A stretch of DNA of 64,000 nt from Robiginitalea sediminis (GCF_002198115.1 NZ_NGNR01000001.1:124001-188000); one strand, 5' to 3'. Shown: positions 16,175 through 25,402, counted from the first letter of the stretch. Numbers and translations are program-made. Notes: a model not told the origin generated them from the sequence alone.

Positions 16175-16616
16175 CCAGAAGTATTCACCGGATAAACAAG
16201 CTAAGGCCCTGCATTCTGAGACAGACAATTAAGGCCAAACACTATGTTATTCCCGACCTTTAACTTGAGCCATTCCACGAATCTAAAGACTCGCGACAAC
16301 AGCTTTATGTGTTCTCTCTTACCTTCGAGGTTTCAGGCAGGGGACCAGAGGAACACCCCGGAAGTAGTGCTAAGCTCACTACCGGGATGATCTCCCGGAG
16401 GCTGCAAATCGCGAAAAATCATCTATAAAAGAGTCCAACAGCAGCGTTCTGAGTTCCTTTAAGAAAGCTCAGATATTACTGGTTCGGCCAGGTTACCAGC
16501 TCTTGAAAAGCCCCTAAAAAAATCATGCTGAATTGCATAGAATAATTTCCTATTTTGCTGCTGGACATCAGTCCATTACGCAATTAACACACATCAACCA
16601 TTAACACTTTACTATT
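16175..16616. other. Non-coding right end of the island with two competing hairpins
   Basis: No supported ORF. Two mutually exclusive stems share bases: GTAGTG (16364-16369) with CACTAC (16377-16382) extended by CCCGG/CGGG, and CCGGGA (16382-16387) with TCCCGG (16393-16398). A weak tRNA-Phe-like match lies at 16479-16498. Composition returns to that of the core genome by about 16600. Confidence 0.4.
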
Positions 16617-17300
16617 ATGAAAAAACTAATCGCAGAATTTATCGGAACGCTCTGGCTGGTACTTGGAGGGTGCGGTAGCGCGGTGCTTGCTGCCGGGTAT
16701 CCGGAACTCGGTATCGGGTTTGCAGGCGTTGCCCTTGCCTTTGGGCTTACCGTTGTGACCATGGCCTATGCCATAGGCCACATTTCCGGGTGTCATCTGA
16801 ATCCGGCAGTAAGTATCGGACTTTGGATGGGAGGCAGGTTTAGCCGCCAGGACCTCATCCCCTACATTATTGCTCAGGTACTAGGGGGCATTGCAGGAGC
16901 GGGCATTTTGTATGTCATTGTATCCGGTAAACCGGGGTTTGAACTCGGAGGGTTTGCAGCCAATGGATTCGGGGAACACTCCCCAGGGGGGTACGGGATG
17001 ATGGCAGCCCTGGTTACCGAGGTGGTCATGACTTTTATGTTCCTGATCATTATCCTTGGTGCTACCCATTCCAAAGCACCCCAAAAATTTGCCGGACTCG
17101 CTATCGGGTTGGGTCTTACGCTCATCCACCTGATCAGCATCCCGGTAACCAATACTTCGGTAAACCCGGCAAGGAGTACGAGCCAGGCCCTCTTTGCAGG
17201 CGGATGGGCCACAGAACAACTCTGGTTGTTCTGGGTTGCCCCCATCGTTGGCGCCATTCTGGCTGGCCTGGTTTACAAGGCCATTTCTCCGGACGAATAA
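16617..17300 (+). CDS. aqpZ: Aquaporin Z (water channel)
   Basis: The 227-residue MIP protein has six predicted membrane helices and both NPA boxes: HLNPAVSIG (62-64) and [10 protein letters not shown] (183-185). The selectivity-filter residues of the water-specific branch are present (F42, H172 area in [11 protein letters not shown]186). The segment [18 protein letters not shown] is strikingly AqpZ-like, unlike the glycerol facilitator at 55 kb. It moves water across the inner membrane. A strong terminator follows directly. Confidence 0.96.
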   Translation: MKKLIAEFIGTLWLVLGGCGSAVLAAGYPELGIGFAGVALAFGLTVVTMAYAIGHISGCHLNPAVSIGLWMGGRFSRQDLIPYIIAQVLGGIAGAGILYVIVSGKPGFELGGFAANGFGEHSPGGYGMMAALVTEVVMTFMFLIIILGATHSKAPQKFAGLAIGLGLTLIHLISIPVTNTSVNPARSTSQALFAGGWATEQLWLFWVAPIVGAILAGLVYKAISPDE

Positions 17301-17318
17301 AGGCATTTACACCAGACA

Positions 17319-17345
17319 AAAACCCCGCCACCATGGCGGGGTTTT
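17319..17345. terminator. Bidirectional terminator between aqpZ and the GH3 gene
   Basis: AAAACCCCGCCA (17319-17330) and TGGCGGGGTTTT (17334-17345) form a perfect 12-bp stem with loop CCA, followed by ATTTTT. It serves aqpZ and, on the other strand, the converging GH3 gene. Confidence 0.92.
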
Positions 17346-17379
17346 ATTTTTAGGCGGGCGTTCACAGTTTTCCGTTCCC

Positions 17380-19623
17380 CTATTCCACACGCACTGAAAA
17401 CCTCACCTGCACATCCCGGGATGAATTCCCAACGGTAAAGTCATACCAGGTGGGCTCCACCTCCCAGGATCGGCTTTCCTCATTGTAAAAAGCCAGTTCC
17501 GAAACCGGGATGGCCATTTCTATGGTTTTCGTCTGGCCCGCAGGCACCAACACCTTCTGAAACGCTTTGAGTTCCTGTGCCGGGCGGGTTACCCGGGAGT
17601 CCCGGGCAGTGGCATATACCTGTACTACTTCCTTTCCGTCCCGGGTTCCCGTATTGGCCACCGTTGCCCGGATCCGAATCGTATCGGAAGGGGCATAGAT
17701 TTCCCACTCCGGTGTGGCCTCCCCAATTTCGAAGGAGGTATAGGAAAGACCATATCCAAAGGGGTAGAGGGGCTCGATATTCTTGGTGTCGAACCAGCGG
17801 TAGCCCACCAGCAGGCCTTCACTGTAGGTAACCGTGGTGTCTCCGGGGAAGCTATTGGTGGCATGGGCCGGGGAGTCCATCAGGTCTTTGGGCATGGTCC
17901 ACGGGAGTTTCCCGGAAGGGTTCACCTGGCCCAGGAGCACATCGGCAAGCGCAGTTCCCCCTTCGGAACCGTTGTACCAGCTCCATACAATGGCCTTGGC
18001 CTTCTCCTTGATGGAGCCTATATCGAAAGGCGCCCCCGCAATGATGACCACAATGGTATTCGGGTTTACTTCCAGCACCTGCTCGATGAGTTCCACCTGC
18101 CCAAAGGGCAATTTGAGGTCCACCCGGTCTGAGGCCTCGGTCTCATAATCCCGGTTAGACCCTGCAAACAAAATGACCTGTTCCGTTTGCGCGGCCACCG
18201 CCAGGGCCTCTTCTAAAAGGTCAGGGTCCAGTTCATCTATCGTAAGGGCCCGCTCCTGGGTCACTTCGCCAAAAACGGACTCCTTTTTGGGGGCATAGCG
18301 CTCCAGGTATCCTTCGGCATACCGGACCTCAACATATTCCGGGAGCCGGTTCTGCAACCCCTCGAGAGGGGTAACCTCCCGTTTTGTTTTGACCCCCGCA
18401 CCAAAGCCGCCGAGGGCATTCTTCTTGGTGGCATTGGCACCGATAACGCCTATTGAACCCATCCCATCTGCGGTCAAGGGCAGCAGTGCGCCCTCATTCT
18501 TAAGCAAGACCACGGATTCCGAGGCAATTGCATAGGCGTCCCCAAAGTGTTCCTCGGTATGGATACTGCCTTCCGGGCGGGCCTCCCCTCCCATTGCCTT
18601 GAGGGCAAAGAGTACCCGCAGGATCCGTTTCACGTGCACATCGATCTCGGCCTCTGAGACTGCACCGGAGCGCAAGGCCTCCAACAGGGGGTCGGCCAGG
18701 TAGAATTCGTCAAAGGGCTTAGGGGTACCCATCTCCAGGTCCAGCCCGTTTTCCAGGGATTTAACCGTACTGTGGACGGCGGCCCAGTCGGAGATCACAA
18801 TCCCCTGAAATCCCCACTCGCCCCGCAGGATATCATTAAGCATGTAGCCATTCTCACAGAGGAACTCCCCCCGGAACTTGTTGTAGGCCCCCATCATGCT
18901 GTATGCCTTCGCGTCGGTTACCGCCGCCTTAAAGGCCGGGAGGTAAATTTCCCTGAGGGTGCGCTCATCGATCTGTACATCCACAAAATCGCGGTTGGTC
19001 TCCTGGTTGTTTGCCGCATAATGCTTCACGCAGGCGGCAACATCGTTTTCCTGTAACCCGACAATAAAGGGCACCGTCAGTTTTTTATTGAGGAAGGGGT
19101 CCTCGGTAAAGTATTCATAGGTCCGGCCGCCCAAGGGGGTACGGATGATGTTGATGGCCGGGGAGAGCAGGACGTCCTTGCCCCTGGCCCGGGCCTCCTC
19201 CCCCACGCTCTGGCCGAACAGATAGGCCAGGTCCGGGTTCCAGGCCGCAGACAGGCCCGCCCCTGCCGGGTAATAGGTAGCAAAATCGTCGTCCGCCCCA
19301 AGAGGGGCCCAGGAATCCCTGGAAATTTCCTCCCGAATTCCAAGGGGGCCATCGGCCATCTTTAGTTCGGGGATGCCCAGGCGGGGTACCCCGTCTGTGG
19401 AAAACATGCTGGTCCCGTGAAGCATGCCAACCTTTTCCTCCAGGGTCATCTGCCCGATGAGGCTGTCTATCTGGGCATCGAACTGCTCTGGAATGGGTTT
19501 TCCTGAGTACGATTTCTGGGTCTCCATAGGCGTTTCCTGGGTTTGGGAAGGTTCGCTAGTACAAGAAATAACAAAAAAGGCAATGGCTGCAAATGCCGCC
19601 ATGGCCGGAACTAACCGTTTCAT
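17380..19623 (-). CDS. Beta-glucosidase, glycoside hydrolase family 3, lipoprotein
   Basis: The 747-residue protein has a lipoprotein signal ending VISC (Cys21). A GH3 N-terminal barrel follows (MTLEEKVGMLHG, MADGPLGIREE, CVKHYAANNQETNRD, and GIVISDWAAVHS with the catalytic Asp). Then comes the GH3 C-terminal domain (VVLLKNEGALLPL, FAGSNRDYETEASDR) and an Fn3-like end domain (FGYGLSYTSFE, GKEVVQVYA). It cleaves terminal beta-linked glucose and is expected at the periplasm or cell surface. It stands alone, converging on aqpZ. Confidence 0.93.
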   Translation of the reverse strand: MKRLVPAMAAFAAIAFFVISCTSEPSQTQETPMETQKSYSGKPIPEQFDAQIDSLIGQMTLEEKVGMLHGTSMFSTDGVPRLGIPELKMADGPLGIREEISRDSWAPLGADDDFATYYPAGAGLSAAWNPDLAYLFGQSVGEEARARGKDVLLSPAINIIRTPLGGRTYEYFTEDPFLNKKLTVPFIVGLQENDVAACVKHYAANNQETNRDFVDVQIDERTLREIYLPAFKAAVTDAKAYSMMGAYNKFRGEFLCENGYMLNDILRGEWGFQGIVISDWAAVHSTVKSLENGLDLEMGTPKPFDEFYLADPLLEALRSGAVSEAEIDVHVKRILRVLFALKAMGGEARPEGSIHTEEHFGDAYAIASESVVLLKNEGALLPLTADGMGSIGVIGANATKKNALGGFGAGVKTKREVTPLEGLQNRLPEYVEVRYAEGYLERYAPKKESVFGEVTQERALTIDELDPDLLEEALAVAAQTEQVILFAGSNRDYETEASDRVDLKLPFGQVELIEQVLEVNPNTIVVIIAGAPFDIGSIKEKAKAIVWSWYNGSEGGTALADVLLGQVNPSGKLPWTMPKDLMDSPAHATNSFPGDTTVTYSEGLLVGYRWFDTKNIEPLYPFGYGLSYTSFEIGEATPEWEIYAPSDTIRIRATVANTGTRDGKEVVQVYATARDSRVTRPAQELKAFQKVLVPAGQTKTIEMAIPVSELAFYNEESRSWEVEPTWYDFTVGNSSRDVQVRFSVRVE

Positions 19624-19797
19624 GTTGTGGATGTTGTGGATACCTCCAGCGGATTTATCCGGATTAAAAGCTAAAAGTACGGCCGGAGCGGGAGGAAAAA
19701 CCTGCTTTTTATCAGGTGCAGAGCCATCTGCCAGGTTCCACGGATTTCGCAGATTCCTGTACCTTTAAGGAGACTACCCGAATCCGTGCGGGCTCCC

Positions 19798-20529
19798 ATG
19801 AAAAAACTCCTCATCCTGCAGATGCGCCCGGAAGACGCCACCGCCAATAGCGAATTTGAAGCTATCCTGCGGGTGAGTGGGTTGAATCCCAGTGAAACAG
19901 ACCGGTTCCGCCTGGAACAGGAAATCCCCAAGCTGCACCTGGAGGACTATTACGCCATCATCGCTGGGGGCAGCCCCTTCGATGTAAGCACCCCGGAAGC
20001 GGAAAAAACCCCGGTTCAGCTCCGTATTGAGGCCTTTTTTACAACCCTTTTCGACCGGATCCTCCCGGCGGATTTCCCGTTTCTGGGGTGTTGTTCCGGG
20101 AATGGATTGCTGGGGAAATACTGCGGGGCTCCCATTTCGGGCACCTATTCGGAACCCATCTCGAGCGTGGCCATAACCCTGACACCAGAGGGCAAAAAGG
20201 ACCCCCTGCTTTCCGGGCTGTCCAACCGTTTCGAGGCCCTGGTAGGCCATAAGGAAGCCTGTGACGCGCCGCCCGGCGGGGCCGTCCTGCTGGCGTCCTC
20301 CCCTACCTGCCCCGTGCAGATGTTCCGGCTCGGGAAGCATGTATATGCGACCCAGTTTCATCCGGAGGCAGATGCAGAGGAATTCATCCTCCGCATTCAT
20401 ACGTACAAAGACTACGGTTATTTCCGGCCCGAAGAAGCGGATGCGCTGATTACTGCTGTCCGGCATACCGACACCCCGGTTCCTAAGGAAATCCTGAGGC
20501 GGTTTGTAGAGGCGTACAAACCGGCTTAA
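19798..20529 (+). CDS. Class I glutamine amidotransferase-like protein (GMP synthase-like)
   Basis: The 243-residue protein has the nucleophile elbow GCCSG (Cys99 in G-x-C-x-G) and the QFHPEAD block with the catalytic His and Glu. The substrate loop IIAGGSPFDVS is also GATase-like. The domain makes ammonia from glutamine for a partner, but none is encoded nearby; stand-alone members of this group are often poorly defined. The start is either the ATG at 19798 or a GTG at 19786; an AAGGAG at 19767-19772 lies closer to the GTG. Confidence 0.82.
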   Translation: MKKLLILQMRPEDATANSEFEAILRVSGLNPSETDRFRLEQEIPKLHLEDYYAIIAGGSPFDVSTPEAEKTPVQLRIEAFFTTLFDRILPADFPFLGCCSGNGLLGKYCGAPISGTYSEPISSVAITLTPEGKKDPLLSGLSNRFEALVGHKEACDAPPGGAVLLASSPTCPVQMFRLGKHVYATQFHPEADAEEFILRIHTYKDYGYFRPEEADALITAVRHTDTPVPKEILRRFVEAYKPA

Positions 20530-20638
20530 CGCCCATTTCACCCCCAAATTCCCTCGGTTAATCGAAAAAAAGGCCACCCCGGTGCGTTTGGCCTGCTCCT
20601 GGATTGTTACATGACAAAACCCTCAAAATACTATCGTC

Positions 20639-20809
20639 ATGAAAACAGCACTACTCATCAAGGAAATCTATATGGAAGCCTTCCGCGACCTGGGAAACTT
20701 CCTGATCAAGAACTACCTGAAGGTTTTTGCCTGGTTTAGCTTTGCCATGTTTGCCGTGGTTTTGTACGCCTTTGTCTTCCGCGTGGCTACGGGGTTTGTG
20801 TTTGATTAG
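20639..20809 (+). CDS. Small membrane protein, 56 aa (DUF6747-like), copy 1
   Basis: The protein starts MKTALLIKEIYMEAFRDLGN, then has one membrane segment (FAWFSFAMFAVVLYAFVF) and ends GFVFD. It is a paralogue of the 56-residue protein at 25888-26058: same length, same order LIKEIY/LVKEIY, AWFSFAMF and VVLYAFVFR. Such proteins are found in Flavobacteriaceae as DUF6747; their role is unknown. Conservation between the two copies supports it as a true gene. Confidence 0.8.
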   Translation: MKTALLIKEIYMEAFRDLGNFLIKNYLKVFAWFSFAMFAVVLYAFVFRVATGFVFD

Positions 20810-20850
20810 GGGTGGGGTTGGAGCGAATGTCTGCCTGGGTGGGGCGTACC

Positions 20851-20909
20851 CCCACCCATGGGGATAAGATAACCTCCCGGACTGCAATGCGCCAGCACGC
20901 CACTACCAC
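20851..20909. repeat. Diverged dispersed repeat, copy A
   Basis: Ordered blocks CCCACCCAT, AACCTCCC, CTGCAA, CGCCAGCAC and CCAC occur here and again in the same order and near-equal spacing at 25413-25470. Each copy lies within about 0.5 kb of a 56-residue membrane-protein gene. Confidence 0.5.
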
Positions 20910-20966
20910 GCACAATACGCCGAAAGGTTTTGTTTGCTATCTTGCCGGGAAAGACTTTTCACCTCT

Positions 20967-21944
20967 GTGACATCATTCACCCTGGACACCGAACCCGGCA
21001 AACTGGAAACGTACCTGCAGCAAAAGGCCTGGCTGCGGCCCGGGGAGCGACTGCTTCGGATCTCCAAGCCCGGGGAAGGGAATATGAACGTCGTTCTGAG
21101 GCTGCATACGGATTCGCGCAGCCTGATCCTGAAGCAATCCCGGCCCTACGTCCAGAAGTACCCGCAAATCCCTGCCCCCCTGGATAGAATCGGGGTGGAA
21201 TACCAGTTCTACAAGGCTGTGTTTGGTTCTGGCGTCAGTAAACACATGCCGGAGATCCTGGGATACGCAGCAGAGGACCACCTGATGCTTTTGGAAGACC
21301 TCGGGGAGTCCGAGGACCTGACAACGCTTTATACCCGCCGTACCGTTTCGGAAGATACCCTTACCACCCTGGTATCGGTAATGGAAAGCATCCATAGTAC
21401 AGGTGCAGTAAAAGGCTTTCCTGAAAACCTGCAACTGCGCCAACTCAACCACCAACATATTTTCGTCCTTCCCTATGCCGAGGATAATGGGTTTCCCCTG
21501 GATCAAATTCAACCCGGGCTGGAAGCGCTTGCTAAACCCATAAAAACAGACCGTATTCTTAAAGGTCGAATTACCGCTTTAGGAGAAAAGTACCTGTCCC
21601 GGGGGGCTACCCTGCTGCATGGGGATTACTATCCAGGCAGCTGGCTGGAAAGTGAGGGGAAGGTTTATGTCATTGACCCGGAATTCAGTTTCCTGGGGTT
21701 TCCGGAATTCGATCTTGGGGTAATGGCAGCCCATATGTACATGGCCACCTCCCGGGCCGAAATGCTTCCCGCTCTTTGGGACCGCTACTCCCTGCCTCTG
21801 GACCGTGGATTGGTACAACAGGTGGCGGGCACCGAAATCCTGCGTCGCCTTATAGGCCTGGCACAACTGCCCCTGGAGCGGAGTTTGGATGAAAAATCGG
21901 CCCTGCTGGAACAGGCTTGTAACTGGATATCAAATGAAAACTAG
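20967..21944 (+). CDS. Small-molecule kinase, aminoglycoside phosphotransferase (APH) fold
   Basis: The APH-like kinase of about 325 residues has LILKQSRPYVQKYP (ATP-lysine region), LMLLEDLGESEDLTTL, the catalytic loop LLHGDYYPGSWL and the metal-binding VIDPEFSFLGFPEFDLG. These features match methylthioribose-kinase-like and sugar/nucleoside kinases rather than resistance enzymes. I prefer the GTG at 20967, because a TATCTTG -7-like box at about 20938 would lie inside a longer reading. Its stop overlaps the next gene by 11 bases, so the substrate may relate to ribose or ADP-ribose release (inference). Confidence 0.85.
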   Translation: MTSFTLDTEPGKLETYLQQKAWLRPGERLLRISKPGEGNMNVVLRLHTDSRSLILKQSRPYVQKYPQIPAPLDRIGVEYQFYKAVFGSGVSKHMPEILGYAAEDHLMLLEDLGESEDLTTLYTRRTVSEDTLTTLVSVMESIHSTGAVKGFPENLQLRQLNHQHIFVLPYAEDNGFPLDQIQPGLEALAKPIKTDRILKGRITALGEKYLSRGATLLHGDYYPGSWLESEGKVYVIDPEFSFLGFPEFDLGVMAAHMYMATSRAEMLPALWDRYSLPLDRGLVQQVAGTEILRRLIGLAQLPLERSLDEKSALLEQACNWISNEN

Positions 21945-23241
21945 GCCTCTTATTGTTATAATTCTGTTGGCAATCCTGTCTGGGTGCAACCCGGAAAAAG
22001 CCTCCGCACCAGAGTTTATACAGCCTGTTAAACCTGCCTATGGCCATGCGACAGCGTTGCCGGAGGGTGAGGTTTTATACGATAAGGTACTGGGTGCCCT
22101 GGTGGGATCGGCCATTGGGGATGCCATGGGCGCTTCCACCGAAATGTGGCACCGTACGGACATACGGCGCACCTACGGGTACATCAATAACCTGACCCCG
22201 GCGGTGCGCAACCAGTCCCCGGAAGGGACCTGGGATCATAACCTGGGGGCAGGTGCCACCACCGATGATACCCGCTGGAAGGCACTGATGTCTTACTATC
22301 TGGAACCCGCTGAGCAGGCCTGGTCTGCCGCTTCCTTTGCCTCGCATATCGTGGATTTTTATGGACAGGCTGTTGGAGGGATCGATACGGAAAAGGCCGC
22401 ATTGGACCCTGACCTGCTGGAAGCCCCGCTGGAACAGGTAGACTGGATTCGGGAATGGGCCCGGGTAGCCCTGGCCTACCAACAGGGACCTGAACCCTAC
22501 CACAGGGCCCGCGATCGGTTCTATGGGGGCGAAATGTCCTGCGCCGGGATGCTGTATACCCCGGTATTCGGACTGGTCAGCCGGGACCCCCTATCTGCTT
22601 ACGAACTGGCCTTCGAACATACGCTTTTCGATATTGGGTATGCACGGGATATCTCGGCCCTGCTAGCTGCCATGACCCGGACAGCCGTGGATACCCGCAA
22701 TATGGATTCCATCCTGAATACAGCAGTCTTTACCGACCCCCTTCGCTATCAGGACAGCCGGCTGGTTGGCAGGATTTCCCTGCAAACCGCCCAGAGGGCC
22801 AGGGACCAGGTTCGCCGTGCCTTGCAAATGGAGCCCAACTTCCAAGGCCCAGTCCTGGATTCCCTCCTCAGGAATATCCCGGAAGGGTACCCGGGAAGCC
22901 CCTCCGACTGGGTCCGGCAGGAGGCCATTTACACCCTGCTGGAAAAAGATCAGGAAGCCATCCCCTTTCATGCGGGGGAGATATGGCAAATCCTCATTGC
23001 CGGGTTAGAATTCGGGCAGGGGGATTTTGAAAAGACCATGGCCTTTATTGTCAACTACGGAAGGGACAACGACACTGTTGCGGCCGTCGCCGGTATGATC
23101 CTGGGGGCCAGCCTCGGATATGAGGAACTGCCAGAAAGTACTCGGGAAACTGTCCTGAAAGTCAACCGCGAACAACTCGGTATAGACCTGGAGGCCGCGG
23201 CGCGAAGGATATCCGGGTATTCTTCTCAACAGGCCCATTAG
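21934..23241 (+). CDS. ADP-ribosylglycohydrolase (DraG/ARH family), lipoprotein
   Basis: The 435-residue protein has a lipoprotein signal (LLAILSGC). The ARH family signatures follow: GALVGSAIGDAMGASTE, TTDDTRWKAL and NYGRDNDTVAAVAGMILGA, which supply the binuclear metal aspartates. It would remove ADP-ribose or hydrolyse related N-glycosidic bonds, here outside the cytoplasm. The ATG at 21934 overlaps the preceding kinase by 11 bases. That layout suggests an extracytoplasmic hydrolase feeding a product to a cytoplasmic kinase (inference). Confidence 0.88.
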   Translation: MKTRPLIVIILLAILSGCNPEKASAPEFIQPVKPAYGHATALPEGEVLYDKVLGALVGSAIGDAMGASTEMWHRTDIRRTYGYINNLTPAVRNQSPEGTWDHNLGAGATTDDTRWKALMSYYLEPAEQAWSAASFASHIVDFYGQAVGGIDTEKAALDPDLLEAPLEQVDWIREWARVALAYQQGPEPYHRARDRFYGGEMSCAGMLYTPVFGLVSRDPLSAYELAFEHTLFDIGYARDISALLAAMTRTAVDTRNMDSILNTAVFTDPLRYQDSRLVGRISLQTAQRARDQVRRALQMEPNFQGPVLDSLLRNIPEGYPGSPSDWVRQEAIYTLLEKDQEAIPFHAGEIWQILIAGLEFGQGDFEKTMAFIVNYGRDNDTVAAVAGMILGASLGYEELPESTRETVLKVNREQLGIDLEAAARRISGYSSQQAH

Positions 23242-23296
23242 TCGGGAGCATCCTGAAGGCAACCGCCAGACAGATATTCACGTACTCCTCTGACAC

Positions 23297-24298
23297 CTAA
23301 ACCAAAACCGGAGCATGGGTATTTAGTACCTGGCAAACAATATCCGATGCAACATCCGGATAGTTTACGGAAACCTTTTTATCAGAATCTACCCAGTCCC
23401 ATAATGCCGGTAGGGTCTTTTCGTGCAGGGACTCCAGGATGGGAACACCCATTTGGCCAAGTGCCGCGGCATTACACTGCTGCTCATATTGTCCTTTCAT
23501 GGGAATGACACAGAGTTTCTTGCCCATAAAAAGGGCCTCTGAAGGGGTTTCAAAACCCGCAGCACAAAGGACGCCTCGGGCTCTGGTTATACTCGCTAGG
23601 AAAGCCTCATTGCTTACCGGTTGTACCCTGACATTTCCAAATTCGTAATGCCGTTTACCGTGCTTGGAAAACACCTGCCAATCCACATCGGGGACTCGTA
23701 GAAGGACGTTGAGGATCCGCTGGTCCTCATAGGCCGGGAGGTAAACCGTATAATGCCCCTTGTCGGCAAGGGATGCTTCTCTTACCCCCTTTCGAATTAC
23801 CGGGGTGAAAATACCGGGGTCATAGGCCTGGAAATGAAACCCATATTGGGCCGAAACCGGGGCATACCGTTTTAGTACAAGTAATCCCAAGGGGTCCGCC
23901 TGATTGGGTCTGGGGGCGGAGGGCGACAGCACGGCTGCCTGGTGGCTAATCCCGATGCATGGAATTCCCCTCAATTTGCAAGCCCATGCAGAAATGGGCT
24001 CAAAATCGTTCAATACAAGATCGTAATCGCGAACGGGCAACATACGTACCTCCTTTTGAATTCGCAGCGCATTAATCTGCAGATAGGTCTCCCAGATATC
24101 AACCCCCCCTTGCCTGCCGAAAATAAAGCTCATCCCCCCAAAACGGAACTTAACTTCATAGGGTAGTGGAATATCGGACTGTACCCCACTAACCAGGAGG
24201 TCCAGCTGTACTCCTGCCTTGAGTAACTCGGGGATTATCGCCCTGGCCCTGCTCAGATGGCCATTCCCGGTTCCCTGGATAGCGTAAAGCACTTTCAT
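23297..24298 (-). CDS. UDP-glycosyltransferase-like (GT-B) protein
   Basis: The 333-residue protein starts MKVLYAIQGTGNGHLSRARA, the acceptor-domain motif of MurG/UGT-like GT-B enzymes. It carries the donor-binding block CAAGFETPSEALFMGKKLC followed by VIPMKGQYEQQCNAAAL. I place the start at the ATG 24296-24298, 31 codons inside a longer reading, because that puts the G-rich motif at the N-terminus and leaves 1 base after the phosphoesterase stop. The pair may build or remodel a glycolipid; the acceptor is unknown. Confidence 0.82.
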   Translation of the reverse strand: MKVLYAIQGTGNGHLSRARAIIPELLKAGVQLDLLVSGVQSDIPLPYEVKFRFGGMSFIFGRQGGVDIWETYLQINALRIQKEVRMLPVRDYDLVLNDFEPISAWACKLRGIPCIGISHQAAVLSPSAPRPNQADPLGLLVLKRYAPVSAQYGFHFQAYDPGIFTPVIRKGVREASLADKGHYTVYLPAYEDQRILNVLLRVPDVDWQVFSKHGKRHYEFGNVRVQPVSNEAFLASITRARGVLCAAGFETPSEALFMGKKLCVIPMKGQYEQQCNAAALGQMGVPILESLHEKTLPALWDWVDSDKKVSVNYPDVASDIVCQVLNTHAPVLV

Positions 24299-24299
24299 G

Positions 24300-25148
24300 T
24301 CAGCCTTGCTTGATTTGAAATTCCTGAACCAGGGCTTCAAAGAGCACCTGGGTGTTGTGTAATTCTTCTGTTTCGGGAGCCGGTTCACCTGTTAAAAGGA
24401 GCTGATCATCCTCCTCGTAGCGGTAAAGTTGCCATTGGCCCTGGTGGTATTCCAGACTGGTGAGGTTTTCTATCCAATCCCCGGAATTCAGGTACGCCAC
24501 CTTTCCTTCCCGACTTGCGATTTCTTTAATTTCCGGCTGATGGATATGCCCGCACACCACAAAATCATAGTTGTTGTCTATAGCGATCTGGGCCGCCGTC
24601 ATCTCAAAATCGTTGATGAATTTGACGGCAGACTTGACACTGTTTTTAATCTTCTTGCTCATAGAAATTTTCCCGTATCCAAGTTTCATACTGAAATAAT
24701 TCATGACACGATTCAGAAGAATCAGGGTATCATAGCCTATGGCTCCGAGTTTTGCCAACCATTTGGAGTGCTGCATGGTAACATCGAACACATCACCATG
24801 AAAACACCATGCCTTCTTCCCATCCAAATCCAGGACCACTTTATTCACGATCCGGAAACTCCCCAGCTCAAAACCTGTAAATTTCCTCAGCATTTCATCG
24901 TGATTCCCCGTTATATAGTACACCCTGACACCTTTGGAAATCCAATCCAGCAAGATCTTGACCACCTTCATATGGGAAGCGGGCCAGTAGCGTTTGGAGA
25001 ATTGCCATATATCCACAATATCTCCGTTCAGGATAACGGTCTGGGGACGAATGGATTTGAGATACGCAATTAGCTCCTTGGCATGGCATCCATATGTGCC
25101 CAAATGGACGTCTGAGAGCACCAGGAGATCCAGTTCTCGTTTTTTCAT
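24300..25148 (-). CDS. LpxH-like metallophosphoesterase
   Basis: The 282-residue calcineurin-type phosphoesterase has all metal motifs: LVLSDVHLGTYG (D13, H15), LNGDIVDIW, ITGNHDEML and VCGHIHQPE. The order and spacing are those of the UDP-2,3-diacylglucosamine hydrolase (LpxH) relatives common in Bacteroidota. The short C-terminal extension (QLYRYEEDDQLLLTGEP) is typical of that subgroup. It is cotranscribed with the glycosyltransferase downstream. Whether its substrate is the lipid A precursor or another UDP-/lipid phosphate is not decided by sequence. Confidence 0.85.
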   Translation of the reverse strand: MKKRELDLLVLSDVHLGTYGCHAKELIAYLKSIRPQTVILNGDIVDIWQFSKRYWPASHMKVVKILLDWISKGVRVYYITGNHDEMLRKFTGFELGSFRIVNKVVLDLDGKKAWCFHGDVFDVTMQHSKWLAKLGAIGYDTLILLNRVMNYFSMKLGYGKISMSKKIKNSVKSAVKFINDFEMTAAQIAIDNNYDFVVCGHIHQPEIKEIASREGKVAYLNSGDWIENLTSLEYHQGQWQLYRYEEDDQLLLTGEPAPETEELHNTQVLFEALVQEFQIKQG

Positions 25149-25402
25149 ATGAGTGTCGGATTAAAGTTCCTGCTGCCGAGAAGTGGGGTCATAGCGACTG
25201 GTGGGAGCAGCGCTGGTATCTCGCTAGTGCCGGGAGGAAAATGGCGATTCAACAGGACAGGGTTCTCGGTGAAAAGAATTTAATTTCAATATTGGGACTT
25301 TTCTTTTACCGGAATATCATCTGTGCTTTATAGAACCGTTGTTTTAGCATTAAACCAGTGTTAGGCAGTAAAGCAATCTCCCCATGTGGCGAAAAAGGAA
25401 AT

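Larger units (their letters stand above)
8324..16600. mobile_element. Probable genomic island at tRNA-Phe
   Basis: From the end of the tRNA to just before aqpZ the DNA is visibly more AT-rich than the flanks. It holds mostly unknown genes on both strands, one IS3-family element, and nuclease-like genes. No integrase is seen, so the island is either a relic or was moved in trans. The left edge is the tRNA 3' end. The right edge is uncertain: a weak tRNA-like match (CTGGTTCG at 16479-16486, then GGTTACCA) lies there. Boundaries are inferred. Confidence 0.5.

Noticed and set aside
20571-20594. AGGCCA/TGGCCT hairpin as a terminator of the amidotransferase gene
   Set aside because: The run of A/T lies on the wrong side for the + strand; it would only terminate minus-strand transcripts and no gene there needs it.
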